DNA of 64,000 nucleotides. Origin: Pseudomonas sp. HR96 (GTDB taxonomy: Bacteria; Pseudomonadota; Gammaproteobacteria; Pseudomonadales; Pseudomonadaceae). Location of the stretch: positions 5,067,001 to 5,131,000 of the forward strand of contig NZ_CP139141.1 in NCBI RefSeq assembly GCF_034059295.1. The letters run 5' to 3'. The position numbers and the translations under genes were made by a program. This document shows positions 1 to 8,525 of the stretch, in pieces; the stretch's first letter is position 1, and each line of letters starts with the position of its first letter. The notes under the pieces are model-generated. The model was given only the letters and a program-made list of their open reading frames with translations. It searched no databases and was not told where the DNA came from.

Positions 1-410
1 GCACTTCGACCACCACCAGCTACATCGAGTCGGCGGCGGGCGTCAGCGCCGGTGGCCGCACCGGCCTGACCGCCGTGGTCGTCGCCGTGCTGTTTTTGCT
101 GGCACTGTTCTTCGCGCCGCTGGCCGGCAGCGTGCCGGAATACGCCACCGCCCCGGCGCTGATGTTCGTCGCCGTGCTGATGGCTTCGGGCCTGGCGGAA
201 ATCAACTGGGACGACATCACCGAAGCGGCGCCTGTGGTCATCACCGCGTTGGCGATGCCGTTCACCTACTCGATCGCCACCGGCATCGCCTTCGGCTTCA
301 TCAGCTGGACGCTGATCAAGCTGGTCTCGGGCCGTGGCCGCGAGCTGAATGCGGCGCTGGTGATCCTGTCGATTCTGTTCGTGATCAAGCTGGGCTGGTA
401 CAACGCATGA
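1..410 (+). CDS. NCS2-family purine permease, C-terminal part (5' end outside window)
   Basis: The first complete codon is at position 3 and the frame is open from the window edge, so only about 135 C-terminal residues are seen. The visible start [13 protein letters not shown] is characteristic of the AzgA/AdeP (COG2252) branch of the NCS2 nucleobase:cation symporters, which import adenine, guanine or hypoxanthine across the inner membrane. Hydrophobic segments follow at about residues 25-45, 52-66 and 75-130, and the protein ends LGWYNA. Its stop codon overlaps the trmA start by four bases (ATGA, 407-410), suggesting translational coupling. The exact substrate cannot be told from this fragment. 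Confidence 0.85.
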   Translation, partial: TSTTTSYIESAAGVSAGGRTGLTAVVVAVLFLLALFFAPLAGSVPEYATAPALMFVAVLMASGLAEINWDDITEAAPVVITALAMPFTYSIATGIAFGFISWTLIKLVSGRGRELNAALVILSILFVIKLGWYNA

Positions 411-1495
411 GTGCCATGGCTTTCAATCCGGCGGATTACGAGCGCCAACTGCAGGAAAAGACTGCGCGCCTGCGCGAGCTGCTGGCGCCGTTCGACGCGC
501 CGGAGCCGGCGGTATTCGACTCGCCACGCGAGCATTACCGCTTGCGCGCCGAATTTCGCCTATGGCGTGAGGACGGCCATCGCCACTATGCGATGTTCGC
601 GCCCGGCGACAAGCACGTGCCGATCCTGATCGACGACTTCCCCATCGCCAGCCTGCGCATCAACGACCTGATGCCACGCCTCAAGGCGGCCTGGCAGGGC
701 AATGCGGCGCTGAGCAACAAGCTGTTCCAGGTGGAGTTTCTCACCACCCTGGCCGGCGATGCCATGGTCACCCTGTGCTACCACCGCCCGCTGGACGAAC
801 ACTGGCAGGCGGCTGCCGAGCAGCTGGCCAGCGAGCTCGAGGTCAGCCTGATCGGTCGTTCCAAGGGCAAGCGCCTGGTGATCGGGCGCGACTACGCCGA
901 GGAAGCCCTGAGCGTGGCCGGCCGCGAGTTTCGCTACCGCCAGCCGGAAGGCGCCTTCACCCAGCCCAACGGCACGGTCAACCAGAAGATGCTTGGTTGG
1001 GCCTACGAGGCCCTGGGCCAGCGTGACGACGACCTGCTGGAGTTGTACTGCGGCAACGGCAACTTCACCCTGCCGCTGGCCACCCGGGTGCGCAAGGTGC
1101 TGGCCACCGAGATCAGCAAGACTTCGGTGAACGCGGCCCTGCACAACCTCGACGACAACGCCGTGACCAACGTGACCCTGGTGCGGCTGTCGGCCGAGGA
1201 ACTGACCGAGGCGCTCAACGAGGTGCGACCGTTCCGCCGCTTGCAGGGCGTGGACCTCAAGGGCTATCAGTTCGGCAGTGTGTTCGTCGACCCGCCCCGC
1301 GCCGGCATGGACCCCGACACCTGCGAGCTCACCCGGCGTTTCGACAACATCCTGTACATCTCCTGCAACCCGGAAACCCTGGCGGCGAATATCGCCCAGT
1401 TGCACGACACGCATCGGATCGAGCGCTGTGCATTGTTTGACCAGTTTCCCTATACGCATCACATGGAGTCCGGAGTGTTGCTGGTCCGGCGGTGA
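407..1495 (+). CDS. trmA: tRNA (uracil-5-)-methyltransferase TrmA
   Basis: A 362-residue SAM-dependent enzyme that makes m5U54 in the T-loop of tRNA. Visible landmarks are the N-terminal [13 protein letters not shown] segment, the SAM-binding [14 protein letters not shown] near residue 210, the [14 protein letters not shown] segment, the catalytic cysteine in YISCNPETL (about C320), and the C-terminal HHMESGVLL with the general-base glutamate. The length matches the E. coli enzyme (366 aa). It begins inside the permease stop codon, so the two are probably co-transcribed. A second ATG lies three codons downstream; the ATGA overlap favours the first. Confidence 0.96.
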   Translation: MSAMAFNPADYERQLQEKTARLRELLAPFDAPEPAVFDSPREHYRLRAEFRLWREDGHRHYAMFAPGDKHVPILIDDFPIASLRINDLMPRLKAAWQGNAALSNKLFQVEFLTTLAGDAMVTLCYHRPLDEHWQAAAEQLASELEVSLIGRSKGKRLVIGRDYAEEALSVAGREFRYRQPEGAFTQPNGTVNQKMLGWAYEALGQRDDDLLELYCGNGNFTLPLATRVRKVLATEISKTSVNAALHNLDDNAVTNVTLVRLSAEELTEALNEVRPFRRLQGVDLKGYQFGSVFVDPPRAGMDPDTCELTRRFDNILYISCNPETLAANIAQLHDTHRIERCALFDQFPYTHHMESGVLLVRR

Positions 1496-1648
1496 GGATG
1501 GAGCGCCCCCCGAGACCGCCCGGCGGCCTCTCGGCGGGCCAACCCCTGCTATCTTCACGCACATATACATAGCCCCCTAACATAACCCCCTGACTTTTGT
1601 TGTACGATCTCTCAGTCCATTGCCCGCCGCGTCGACTGGGAGTCCCGC

Positions 1649-3067
1649 TTGAACACAGCCAGCACCGCCCCGCTGCCCCCTTCCCGCTCGCGCCTGATGG
1701 CGTTGCTGGTGGCCGGGGCGTTTTTCATGGAGAACCTGGACGCCACGGTGATCGTCACCGCGCTGCCGGACATGGCCCGCTCGTTCCAGGCTACGGCGGT
1801 AGACCTCAATGTCGGCATTACCGCCTACCTGCTGACCCTGGCGGTGCTGATCCCGGCCAGTGGCTGGATCGCCGACCGCTTCGGCCACCGGCGCGTATTC
1901 ATGGTTGCGCTGGCGGTGTTTACCTTGGCCTCGGCCTTGTGCGCCGGTTCGCAGACGCTTTGGCAGTTCGCCGCAGCGCGGGTGCTGCAGGGCATTGGCG
2001 GGGCGATGATGGTGCCCGTGGGGCGCCTGGCGGTGCTGCGTAACACGCCCAAGAGCGACCTGTTGATCGCCACTGCCTACATCACCTGGCCGGGGCTGGT
2101 GGCGCCAGTGCTCGGCCCGCCGGTGGGCGGCTTCATCACCACCTACGCCTCCTGGCACTGGATCTTTCTGCTCAACCTGCCGCTGGGCCTGCTGGCCATG
2201 GCCTTCACCTGGAAACTCATGCCGGCCAGCGCCGGTGAAGTCGAGAAGCGTCCGTTCGATGTGCTCGGCTTCGTCATCTGCGCCCTGACCTGCGCCGGCC
2301 TGCTGTACGGCCTCGACAAGCTCGGCCAGAACCCCCGCGACTGGCACCCCTATGCGCTGCTGGCGACCAGTGCCGTGCTGCTGGTGGCGTTCTATTACCA
2401 CGCCCGGCGCACGCCGGCGCCGCTGCTCAAGCTCGACGCGCTGAAGGTGCCAACCTACCGCGTGACCTTCAACGGCGGCTCGCTGTTTCGCGCCATGGTC
2501 AGCGCCCACCCGTTCCTGCTGCCGTTGATGTTCCAGCTGGGCTTCGGCTATGACGCCTTCACCGCCGGCCTGCTGGTGCTGACCCTGTTCGCCGGCAACA
2601 TCGGCATGAAGCCCATGACCAATGCCGTGCTGCGCCGCTACGGCTTTCGCAGCACCTTGATCGGCAGCAGCCTGGTGCTGACCGCCTGCACCTTTTTCTG
2701 CGCGCTGATGACCCCGGCCACGCCACTGGCGCTGATCCTGCCGACCCTGTTGATTTCCGGCATGGCCCGTTCCATGGGCTTTACCGCCTACAGCAGCATG
2801 GCCTTCGCCGACATGCCGCAGCCGCTGATGTCTTCGGCCAACACCTTGTTCAGCATGACCCAGCAATTGGCATTCGGCCTCGGCGTGGCCTTCGCGGTGA
2901 TCTTCCTGCGCATGGGCGAGTCGATTCTGGGCGTGGATCACGACACCCTGGGCAGCTATCACATCGCCTTCGCCGCCATCGGCGTATTGACCCTGCTATC
3001 GATGCTCGACCTGTGGCGCCTGCCGGCAAATGCGGGGGCCCACGTGACCGGCCACGCGGCGAATTGA
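1649..3067 (+). CDS. MFS transporter, DHA2 (EmrB/MdtD-like, 14 TM) family
   Basis: A 472-residue, strongly hydrophobic protein resembling E. coli MdtD along its length: FFMENLDATVIVTALPDMA in TM1, PASGWIADRFGHR as the loop 2-3 motif A, and RVLQGIGGAMMVPVGRLAV as the motif C-like region. DHA2 proteins are proton-driven drug or metabolite exporters of the inner membrane. The reading frame starts with TTG at 1649; the first in-frame ATG is at 1697, just before TM1, so either start gives a complete transporter. It lies directly upstream of the catabolic island on the same strand but ends before the operator at 3101. Its role in that pathway is unknown. Confidence 0.88.
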   Translation: MNTASTAPLPPSRSRLMALLVAGAFFMENLDATVIVTALPDMARSFQATAVDLNVGITAYLLTLAVLIPASGWIADRFGHRRVFMVALAVFTLASALCAGSQTLWQFAAARVLQGIGGAMMVPVGRLAVLRNTPKSDLLIATAYITWPGLVAPVLGPPVGGFITTYASWHWIFLLNLPLGLLAMAFTWKLMPASAGEVEKRPFDVLGFVICALTCAGLLYGLDKLGQNPRDWHPYALLATSAVLLVAFYYHARRTPAPLLKLDALKVPTYRVTFNGGSLFRAMVSAHPFLLPLMFQLGFGYDAFTAGLLVLTLFAGNIGMKPMTNAVLRRYGFRSTLIGSSLVLTACTFFCALMTPATPLALILPTLLISGMARSMGFTAYSSMAFADMPQPLMSSANTLFSMTQQLAFGLGVAFAVIFLRMGESILGVDHDTLGSYHIAFAAIGVLTLLSMLDLWRLPANAGAHVTGHAAN

Positions 3068-3092
3068 TCGGACGACCGGGGGAAAAATCCAT

Positions 3093-3121
3093 TTGACGGA
3101 ATTAACTAGTTAGTACAATTT
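3093..3121 (+). promoter_or_regulatory. Promoter with embedded TetR-type operator upstream of the shikimate/quinate dehydrogenase
   Basis: TTGACG (3093-3098) and TACAAT (3114-3119) resemble -35 and -10 hexamers with a 15-bp spacer; a 17-bp spacer gives the poorer CAATTT. Between and over them lies ATTAACTAGTTAGT (3101-3114), one mismatch from the perfect palindrome ACTAACTAGTTAGT. A near-identical site sits at 6922-6935 in front of the other quinate genes. A repressor bound here would block the core promoter. The neighbouring TetR protein is the obvious candidate; that assignment is inference. Confidence 0.6.
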
Positions 3122-3164
3122 AGCGCCACAGTACTGCCTACAATAACAACGGAGAATTCCCCCC

Positions 3165-4007
3165 ATGAGTCGTACCGTATTGGCCGGCCTGATCGGCGCT
3201 GGCATCCAGGCCTCGCGTACCCCCGCTCTGCATGAGCGCGAAGGCGCGGCCCAGGGCATGGGCTACGTGTATCGCCTGATCGACCTGGACGCGCTCAAGC
3301 TGGACAACAGCGCGCTGCCGGACCTGCTGCTCAGCGCCCAGCGCATGGGCTTCACCGGGCTTAACATTACCTTTCCGGCCAAGCAGGCCATCATCCCGCT
3401 GCTCGACGACCTGTCCGCCGAGGCCCGCGGCATCGGCGCGGTGAACACCGTGGTGCTCAAGGACGGCCTGCGGGTCGGCCACAACACCGACTGCCTGGGC
3501 TTCGCCGAAGGCTTTCGCCGCGGGCTGAGCGACGCGCCACGGCGCAGCGTGGTGCAGATGGGTGCCGGTGGCGCCGGCGCGGCGGTGGCCCACGCGCTGC
3601 TGGCCGAAGGCGTCGAGCAGTTGAGCATCTTCGACGTCGAACCGAGCCGCGCCCAGGCCCTGGCCGACAACCTCAACGGCCACTTCCCCGGCCAACGCGC
3701 CAAGGCGGGCGAGGACCTGGCCGGCACCGTGGCCGGCGCCGACGGCCTGGTCAACACCACGCCCATGGGCATGGCCAAGCTGCCCGGCATGCCGGTGCCC
3801 AAGGCTCTGCTGCGCAAGGATTTGTGGGTGGCCGAGATCGTCTACTTCCCGCTGGAGACCGAACTGCTGCGCGAAGCTCGGGCCCTGGGCGCGCGCACGC
3901 TCGATGGCGGCACCATGGCGGTGTTCCAGGCGGTGAAGGCGTTCGAGCTGTTTACCGGCGTGGAGCCGGATGCCGAGCGGATGACGGCGCATTTTCTAAG
4001 TATGTAG
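3165..4007 (+). CDS. Shikimate/quinate 5-dehydrogenase (catabolic AroE-like)
   Basis: A 280-residue oxidoreductase of the AroE superfamily, interconverting shikimate (or quinate) and 3-dehydroshikimate (or dehydroquinate). The substrate site is GLNITFPAKQ with catalytic K73, plus NTDCLGF with D109; the Rossmann loop is GAGGAG at 133-138. The N-terminal substrate motif is SRTPALHE rather than the SxSxxxHN of biosynthetic AroE. After the second strand of the nucleotide domain it has an acidic residue (IFDVEPSR, D157) where NADP-dependent AroE has basic residues, which suggests NAD+. Both points indicate a catabolic enzyme of the quinate-dehydrogenase/RifI-like groups. With quiC1 and pcaHG nearby it likely feeds dehydroshikimate into the protocatechuate route. 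The choice between quinate and shikimate is not settled. Confidence 0.88.
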   Translation: MSRTVLAGLIGAGIQASRTPALHEREGAAQGMGYVYRLIDLDALKLDNSALPDLLLSAQRMGFTGLNITFPAKQAIIPLLDDLSAEARGIGAVNTVVLKDGLRVGHNTDCLGFAEGFRRGLSDAPRRSVVQMGAGGAGAAVAHALLAEGVEQLSIFDVEPSRAQALADNLNGHFPGQRAKAGEDLAGTVAGADGLVNTTPMGMAKLPGMPVPKALLRKDLWVAEIVYFPLETELLREARALGARTLDGGTMAVFQAVKAFELFTGVEPDAERMTAHFLSM

Positions 4008-4017
4008 TGCCAGCGCC

Positions 4018-4052
4018 TGCCCGGGAAGAAGGTCAGTCCTCGTTCCCGGGCA
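4018..4052. terminator. REP-like hairpin between convergent genes
   Basis: Perfect 10-bp inverted repeat TGCCCGGGAA (4018-4027) / TTCCCGGGCA (4043-4052) with a 15-base loop, in the 77-bp gap between the convergent dehydrogenase and TetR genes. No U-run follows on either strand, so it is a structured REP-like element or a weak bidirectional terminator rather than a classic intrinsic one. Confidence 0.4.
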
Positions 4053-4084
4053 AACCCGGTCCTACGGTGCCAACCGAGACTGTT

Positions 4085-4774
4085 TCAAGCCTGCAAAAAG
4101 CGCAACACCGACTCGCAGATCATCTCCCGATGATGCCCGCGCAACTTCGCGTCACTAAAGTCGACCTGAAACAGCTCGCCAAAGGTGTGCTTGTTGGACA
4201 CCCGGTAAAAACAGAACGAGCTGATCAGCAAGTGCACGTCCATGGCATTGAGCCCCGGGCGAAATACGCCGGCATCGGTCCCGCGGCGCAAGACACCGTC
4301 GAGCGCGTTGAGCACCGACTTGTTGAGCGAGCGAATGACGCTCGATTGCTTGACGTATTCGGCCTTGTACAAGTTCTCGTTGCACACCAGACGCACGAAA
4401 TCGACATTGCTGTCGTGATGGTCGAAGGTGAACTCCACCAGCCGGCGGATACCCTCGACCGGCGTCAACTCCTCCAGGCGCAACTTGGCTTCGGTGCCAC
4501 GAATATCGCCATAGACTTTCTCCAGCACTTCGACGTACAGCTGCTCCTTGCTGGCGAAGTAGTAATAGATCATCCGTTTGGAAGTTTGCGTGCGCTCGGC
4601 GATGGCGTCGACCCGCGCGCCCGCCAGGCCTTGCTGAACGAACTCGGTAATCGCGGCCTGAAGGATATTTTCCCGGGTCTTCTCCGGATTGTTCTTGCGG
4701 CTCTTGCGCGGCGCCGCTTCGGCGGGCTCGGCAGAAGCTTCTGTTGTTATTGTCATTACGGGGCTCACGGCCAT
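4085..4774 (-). CDS. TetR/AcrR-family regulator of the quinate/dehydroshikimate genes (inferred)
   Basis: A 229-residue TetR-type repressor. After a basic, flexible N-terminus (PRKSRKNNPEKTRENIL) comes the helix-turn-helix region VDAIAERTQTSKRMIYYYF at about residues 54-72, followed by the KEQLY start of helix 4 and an all-helical ligand-binding C-terminus. It lies between the dehydrogenase gene (convergent) and quiC1 (same strand, about 100 bp upstream of it). Two copies of an ACTAACTAGTTAGT-like palindrome lie in the promoter regions of the dehydrogenase and of the quiC1/MFS divergon, the pattern expected for its operators. An alternative ATG lies six codons inside (4756). The ligand is inferred to be a pathway intermediate. 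Confidence 0.85.
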   Translation of the reverse strand: MAVSPVMTITTEASAEPAEAAPRKSRKNNPEKTRENILQAAITEFVQQGLAGARVDAIAERTQTSKRMIYYYFASKEQLYVEVLEKVYGDIRGTEAKLRLEELTPVEGIRRLVEFTFDHHDSNVDFVRLVCNENLYKAEYVKQSSVIRSLNKSVLNALDGVLRRGTDAGVFRPGLNAMDVHLLISSFCFYRVSNKHTFGELFQVDFSDAKLRGHHREMICESVLRFLQA

Positions 4775-4877
4775 CTACATGATGGCAATTATGGGGCGGC
4801 CGATACCAGCGAGGGAAGCATTGTATTGGAGTGCTTACAAGGGGCGTTCAGCCGAGCGCCCCTTGTTGCATCAGCGG

Positions 4878-6788
4878 TTACAGCTTGGCGTGGCGTACAC
4901 CTTTGGCGCGGGCCTTGGCCATGGCCGACAGGCGCACCGCAACGTTGGCCGCGCCGTAGCCGGCGTACCCGCCGCGGCGTTGCAGCACTTCGAAGAAGAA
5001 GCGGTCTTCGAACGGCTCGGTGTACACGTGAAACAGCTCGCCGCCATTGGCGTCGCGGTCATACAGCACGTTGTAGTAGGCCAGCTCGCTGAGGAACTCG
5101 TCGTCGAATTCGAAACGCGCGGCCAGGTCGTCGTAATAGTTGAGCGGAATGTCCAGCAGCGCCACGCCGGCTTCCTTGGCCTTGCCGATGGCCGCGAAGA
5201 TGTCGTCGCAGTCGAAGGCGATGTGGTGCACGCCCGAGCCACGGTAGGTCGACAGGGCGTGGGAGATGGCCGTGTTGCGGTTCTCCGAGACGTTCAGCGG
5301 CAGGCGGATGGAACTGCACTGGCTGCGCACCGCGCGGCTTTTGACCAGGCCATAGGGGTCGGGCAGCACCACCTCGTCGTCGGCCTTGAAGTCGAGCACG
5401 CTCTTGTAGAACAGCACCCAGCTGTCGAGGGTGTCCGGCGGGATCGCCATGGCCATGTGGTCGATGCGCTTGAGCAGGCCCTTGTCGGCGGGCGCCGGCT
5501 GCAGGCTGAAGTCGGTGTCGTAGATGGTGTGGCCTGGGGTGTTCTGGTCCACCAGGTAGATCAGGCTGCCGTCCAGCGCGCGCACGGCGGTCAGCGGGCT
5601 TTCGTTGGGGCCGACCAGGCCGCGGAATGGCTGGCCATGATAGGCCACCGCACGCTCCAGGGCCTTGGCGCTGTCCTTGACCCGAATCGCCGTGGCGCAC
5701 AGCGAGGGGCCGTGGGATTCGAAGAAGTTGTGCGCGAAGGAATAGGGTTCGCTATTGAGGATCAGGTTGATATCGCCCTGGCGCAGCAGGCTGACGTTCT
5801 TCGAGCGGTGCTGGCCGGCCTTGGCAAAACCCAGGCGCTCGAGCCAGTGACCGAGCTTGGCACCCAGCGCCTCGTCCACGGCGAATTCGAGAAACTCGAT
5901 ACCGTCATAATGGCTTGCTGCCGGTGGGGCGAACAGGATGTCGAGGTTGGCCGGCGGGGTCGCTTGCTGCTCCAGCAGCTTGCGGGTCTTCTCTTCCAGG
6001 TACAGCAGCGAGCGCAGGCCGTCGGCGGCATTGGCCCGTGGCGGCGCGGCGCGGAAACCGTCGTTGAAGATTTCCAGCGACAGCGGGCCGCTGTAGCCGG
6101 TCTGGATGATGGGGGCCAGGAAGCCTGCCAGGTCGAACTCACCCTGGCCGGGGAAGCAGCGGAAATGCCGGCTCCACTCCAGCACGTCCATGGCCAGGAT
6201 GGGCGCGTCGGCCATCTGCACGAAGAAGATCTTGTCGCCCGGGATGTCGGCGATGGCCGCCGGGTCGCCCTTGAGCGACAGGGTGTGGAAGCTGTCGAGC
6301 AGCACGCCGAGCGCCGGGTGATCGGCCTGGCGCACGATGTCCCAGACCTGCTGGTAGGTGTTCACGTGCCGGCCCCAGGCCAGCGCCTCGTAGCCGATCC
6401 GCAGGCCGCGCTTGCCGGCGCGCTCGGCCATCTGCTGCAGGTCGTCGACGATGATCTGGCGGTCGCCCATCGAGTCGGCTGCGGTGTTGCTGCACACCAG
6501 CACCAGGTCGGTGCCGAGCTCCTGCATCAGGTCGAACTTGCGTTCGGCGCGGTCGAAGTTGCGCGGCATGCGCTCGCGGCGGCTGCCTTCGAAGTCGCGA
6601 AACGGCTGGAACAAGGTGATGGCGATCCCCAGGTCCTTGCACATCTGGCGGATTTCCCGCGGACTGCCGTCGTAATAGAGCAGGTCGTTTTCAAAGATTT
6701 CGACGCCGTCAAAGCCCGCCGCGGCGATGGCTTCGAGTTTTTCCGGCAGCGTACCGCTCAGCGAGACGGTGGCGATTGAACGTTGCAT
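4878..6788 (-). CDS. quiC1: 3-dehydroshikimate dehydratase QuiC1 (sugar-isomerase-like domain fused to HPPD-like domain)
   Basis: A 636-residue two-domain enzyme. Residues 1 to about 280 form a xylose-isomerase-type TIM barrel that dehydrates 3-dehydroshikimate to protocatechuate. The metal ligands known for P. putida QuiC1 appear at the same numbers: E134 (IGYEALAWG), D165 (LLDSFHTL), Q191 (FFVQMADAP) and E239 (LSLEIFNDG). The C-terminal half resembles 4-hydroxyphenylpyruvate dioxygenase (VOC fold), with metal-type residues in RIDHMAMAI, GVHHIAFDC and FFFEVLQRRGGY. The length equals that of the known fusion. It is divergent from the ACS-type importer across a shared regulatory region, and links the dehydrogenase upstream to pcaHG downstream. 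The function of the dioxygenase-like half remains uncertain in the family. Confidence 0.93.
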   Translation of the reverse strand: MQRSIATVSLSGTLPEKLEAIAAAGFDGVEIFENDLLYYDGSPREIRQMCKDLGIAITLFQPFRDFEGSRRERMPRNFDRAERKFDLMQELGTDLVLVCSNTAADSMGDRQIIVDDLQQMAERAGKRGLRIGYEALAWGRHVNTYQQVWDIVRQADHPALGVLLDSFHTLSLKGDPAAIADIPGDKIFFVQMADAPILAMDVLEWSRHFRCFPGQGEFDLAGFLAPIIQTGYSGPLSLEIFNDGFRAAPPRANAADGLRSLLYLEEKTRKLLEQQATPPANLDILFAPPAASHYDGIEFLEFAVDEALGAKLGHWLERLGFAKAGQHRSKNVSLLRQGDINLILNSEPYSFAHNFFESHGPSLCATAIRVKDSAKALERAVAYHGQPFRGLVGPNESPLTAVRALDGSLIYLVDQNTPGHTIYDTDFSLQPAPADKGLLKRIDHMAMAIPPDTLDSWVLFYKSVLDFKADDEVVLPDPYGLVKSRAVRSQCSSIRLPLNVSENRNTAISHALSTYRGSGVHHIAFDCDDIFAAIGKAKEAGVALLDIPLNYYDDLAARFEFDDEFLSELAYYNVLYDRDANGGELFHVYTEPFEDRFFFEVLQRRGGYAGYGAANVAVRLSAMAKARAKGVRHAKL

Positions 6789-7126
6789 GCTAGCGCTCCA
6801 TTAGGCTCCGGGAAGCCAGCCTTTGGCCTCGACGGCGAGCCACTGTCGCAGAACGGTGGTACCCACGATCTGCGAGTTTAAGAATCCGATGCCGCCGATT
6901 CTATACCTGATTCAGCGACGTACGAACTAGTTAGTTTTTGTGCGATTATCGACCATTAAAGCCCTCCCACGAATTGACGATCCCTGCCCCAGTGTCCACC
7001 ATCCCCTCCACTATTGAAGTCCGTGCATGGCCTGAACGCCAATCACCGGACTGTTCCACAGCCCGCCACCCATGGGCTTTGGACCGTGCAACAGCCATAA
7101 CAATTTCAAGAAACGGGTAAGCCCAG
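6789..7126. other. Divergent intergenic region of quiC1 and the MFS importer
   Basis: 338 bp without a credible gene. It holds the operator at 6922-6935 and, for the minus strand, a TATAGA -10-like hexamer (plus-strand TCTATA, 6900-6905) placed so that the operator covers the expected -35 zone of quiC1. The right-hand 190 bp upstream of the importer shows no clear repeat or RNA structure by eye. Ribosome-binding sequences before both starts are weak. Confidence 0.5.
6922..6935. promoter_or_regulatory. TetR-type operator, second copy
   Basis: ACGAACTAGTTAGT, one mismatch from the palindrome ACTAACTAGTTAGT. It matches the reverse complement of the site at 3101-3116 at 14 of 16 positions when the flanking GT is included. 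It sits between the divergent quiC1 and MFS genes, so one repressor could control both directions. Confidence 0.6.
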
Positions 7127-8488
7127 ATGATTTCACGAAGCACTTCGGTGCCTGCCGGTGAGGCTGCGGCCGCCGCCCCTGCCAGCGCCGACCAACCGGG
7201 TTTCAAGGCCATGTTCCGCGAGGCCATGGCCGTCGGCAAAACCCGCTGGGGCATGCTCGCCCTGGTGTTCTTCGCCACTACCCTGAACTACATCGATCGT
7301 GCCGCCCTGGGCATCATGCAACCGGTGCTGGCCCAGGCGATGAGCTGGACGGCGATGGATTACGCCAACATCAACTTCTGGTTCCAGGTCGGCTACGCCG
7401 TCGGTTTTCTCCTGCAAGGGCGGTTGATCGACAAGGTCGGGGTCAAGCGCGTGTTCTTCGGCGCCGTGCTGCTCTGGAGCCTGGCGACCGGTGCCCACGG
7501 CCTGGCCACTTCGGCGTTCGGCTTCATGATCTGCCGGTTCGTGCTGGGCCTGACCGAGGCGGCCAACTACCCGGCCTGCGTGAAGACCACCCGGCTGTGG
7601 TTCCCCGCCAAAGAGCGCGCCGTGGCCACCGGCATCTTCAACGCCGGCACCAACGTCGGCGCGCTGCTGACACCGATGCTGCTGCCGATGATCCTGCACG
7701 TCTGGGGCTGGCAGGCGGCGTTCCTCTGCATCGCCGTACTGGGCCTGCTCTGGGCGGCGTTCTGGGCCCTCAAGTACTTCAACCCCGAGGAGCATCCACG
7801 GGTCAGCGACAGCGAACTGGCCTATATCCAGGAGCAGGCCGAGCCGCCGCAGGCCGCCGTGCCCTTCCACCGCATCCTGCGCATGCGCGGCACCTGGGCT
7901 TTCGCCGGTGCGTTCATGCTCACCGCGCCGGTGTTCTGGTTCTACCTGTACTGGCTGCCGCCGTTTCTCAACCAGCAATACGCGCTGGGCATCAACGTCA
8001 GCCAGATGGGCATCCCGCTGGTGATCATCTACCTGTGCGCCGACCTCGGCAGCGTAGGCGGCGGCGTGCTGTCGTCGCTGTTGATCGGTCGCGGCATGCA
8101 GCCGGTACGCGCGCGGCTGCTGTCGATGCTGATCTGCGCGCTGGCGATCATCGGCGTGGTCTTCGCGGCCGGCGCCAGCCACCTGTGGGTAGCGGTGGCG
8201 GCAATCTCCCTGGCGATCGCCGCGCATCAGGCCTGGACCGCCAACATCTGGAGCGTGGTGATGGACTACACGCCCAAACACATGATGAGCACGGTATTCG
8301 GCTTCGGCGGCATGTGCGCCGCCGTGGGCGGGATGTTCATGACGCAGATCGTCGGCTACATCCTCACGGTGACCCACAACAACTACACCGTGCTGTTTCT
8401 GATCATTCCGGCGATGTATTTCATAGCCTTGGCCTGGCTGTTCGTCATGGCGCCACGGCAGGTGCCGGGGGCCGAGGGCAGCCGCTGA
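7127..8488 (+). CDS. MFS transporter, ACS (anion:cation symporter) family, probable quinate/shikimate-type importer
   Basis: A 453-residue 12-TM permease. TM1 LNYIDRAALGIMQPVLAQA is typical of the ACS family, which imports organic anions such as hexuronates, phthalate and 4-hydroxyphenylacetate. Other landmarks are the loop 2-3 segment GRLIDKVGVKRVF and the GLTEAANYPACVKTTRLWFP region after TM4-5. It is divergent from quiC1 with the shared operator between them, so it is probably induced with the pathway and brings in quinate, shikimate, dehydroshikimate or protocatechuate. The family call is secure; the substrate is inference from context. Confidence 0.87.
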   Translation: MISRSTSVPAGEAAAAAPASADQPGFKAMFREAMAVGKTRWGMLALVFFATTLNYIDRAALGIMQPVLAQAMSWTAMDYANINFWFQVGYAVGFLLQGRLIDKVGVKRVFFGAVLLWSLATGAHGLATSAFGFMICRFVLGLTEAANYPACVKTTRLWFPAKERAVATGIFNAGTNVGALLTPMLLPMILHVWGWQAAFLCIAVLGLLWAAFWALKYFNPEEHPRVSDSELAYIQEQAEPPQAAVPFHRILRMRGTWAFAGAFMLTAPVFWFYLYWLPPFLNQQYALGINVSQMGIPLVIIYLCADLGSVGGGVLSSLLIGRGMQPVRARLLSMLICALAIIGVVFAAGASHLWVAVAAISLAIAAHQAWTANIWSVVMDYTPKHMMSTVFGFGGMCAAVGGMFMTQIVGYILTVTHNNYTVLFLIIPAMYFIALAWLFVMAPRQVPGAEGSR

Positions 8489-8525
8489 AACCGGGCTGGC
8501 GGTCTTTGGCATCCATGGTGGCCGG

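Noticed and set aside
4689..6779. A 696-codon plus-strand frame over quiC1
   Set aside because: It is antisense to quiC1, whose metal ligands and length are confirmed. No recognisable motif in the antisense product.
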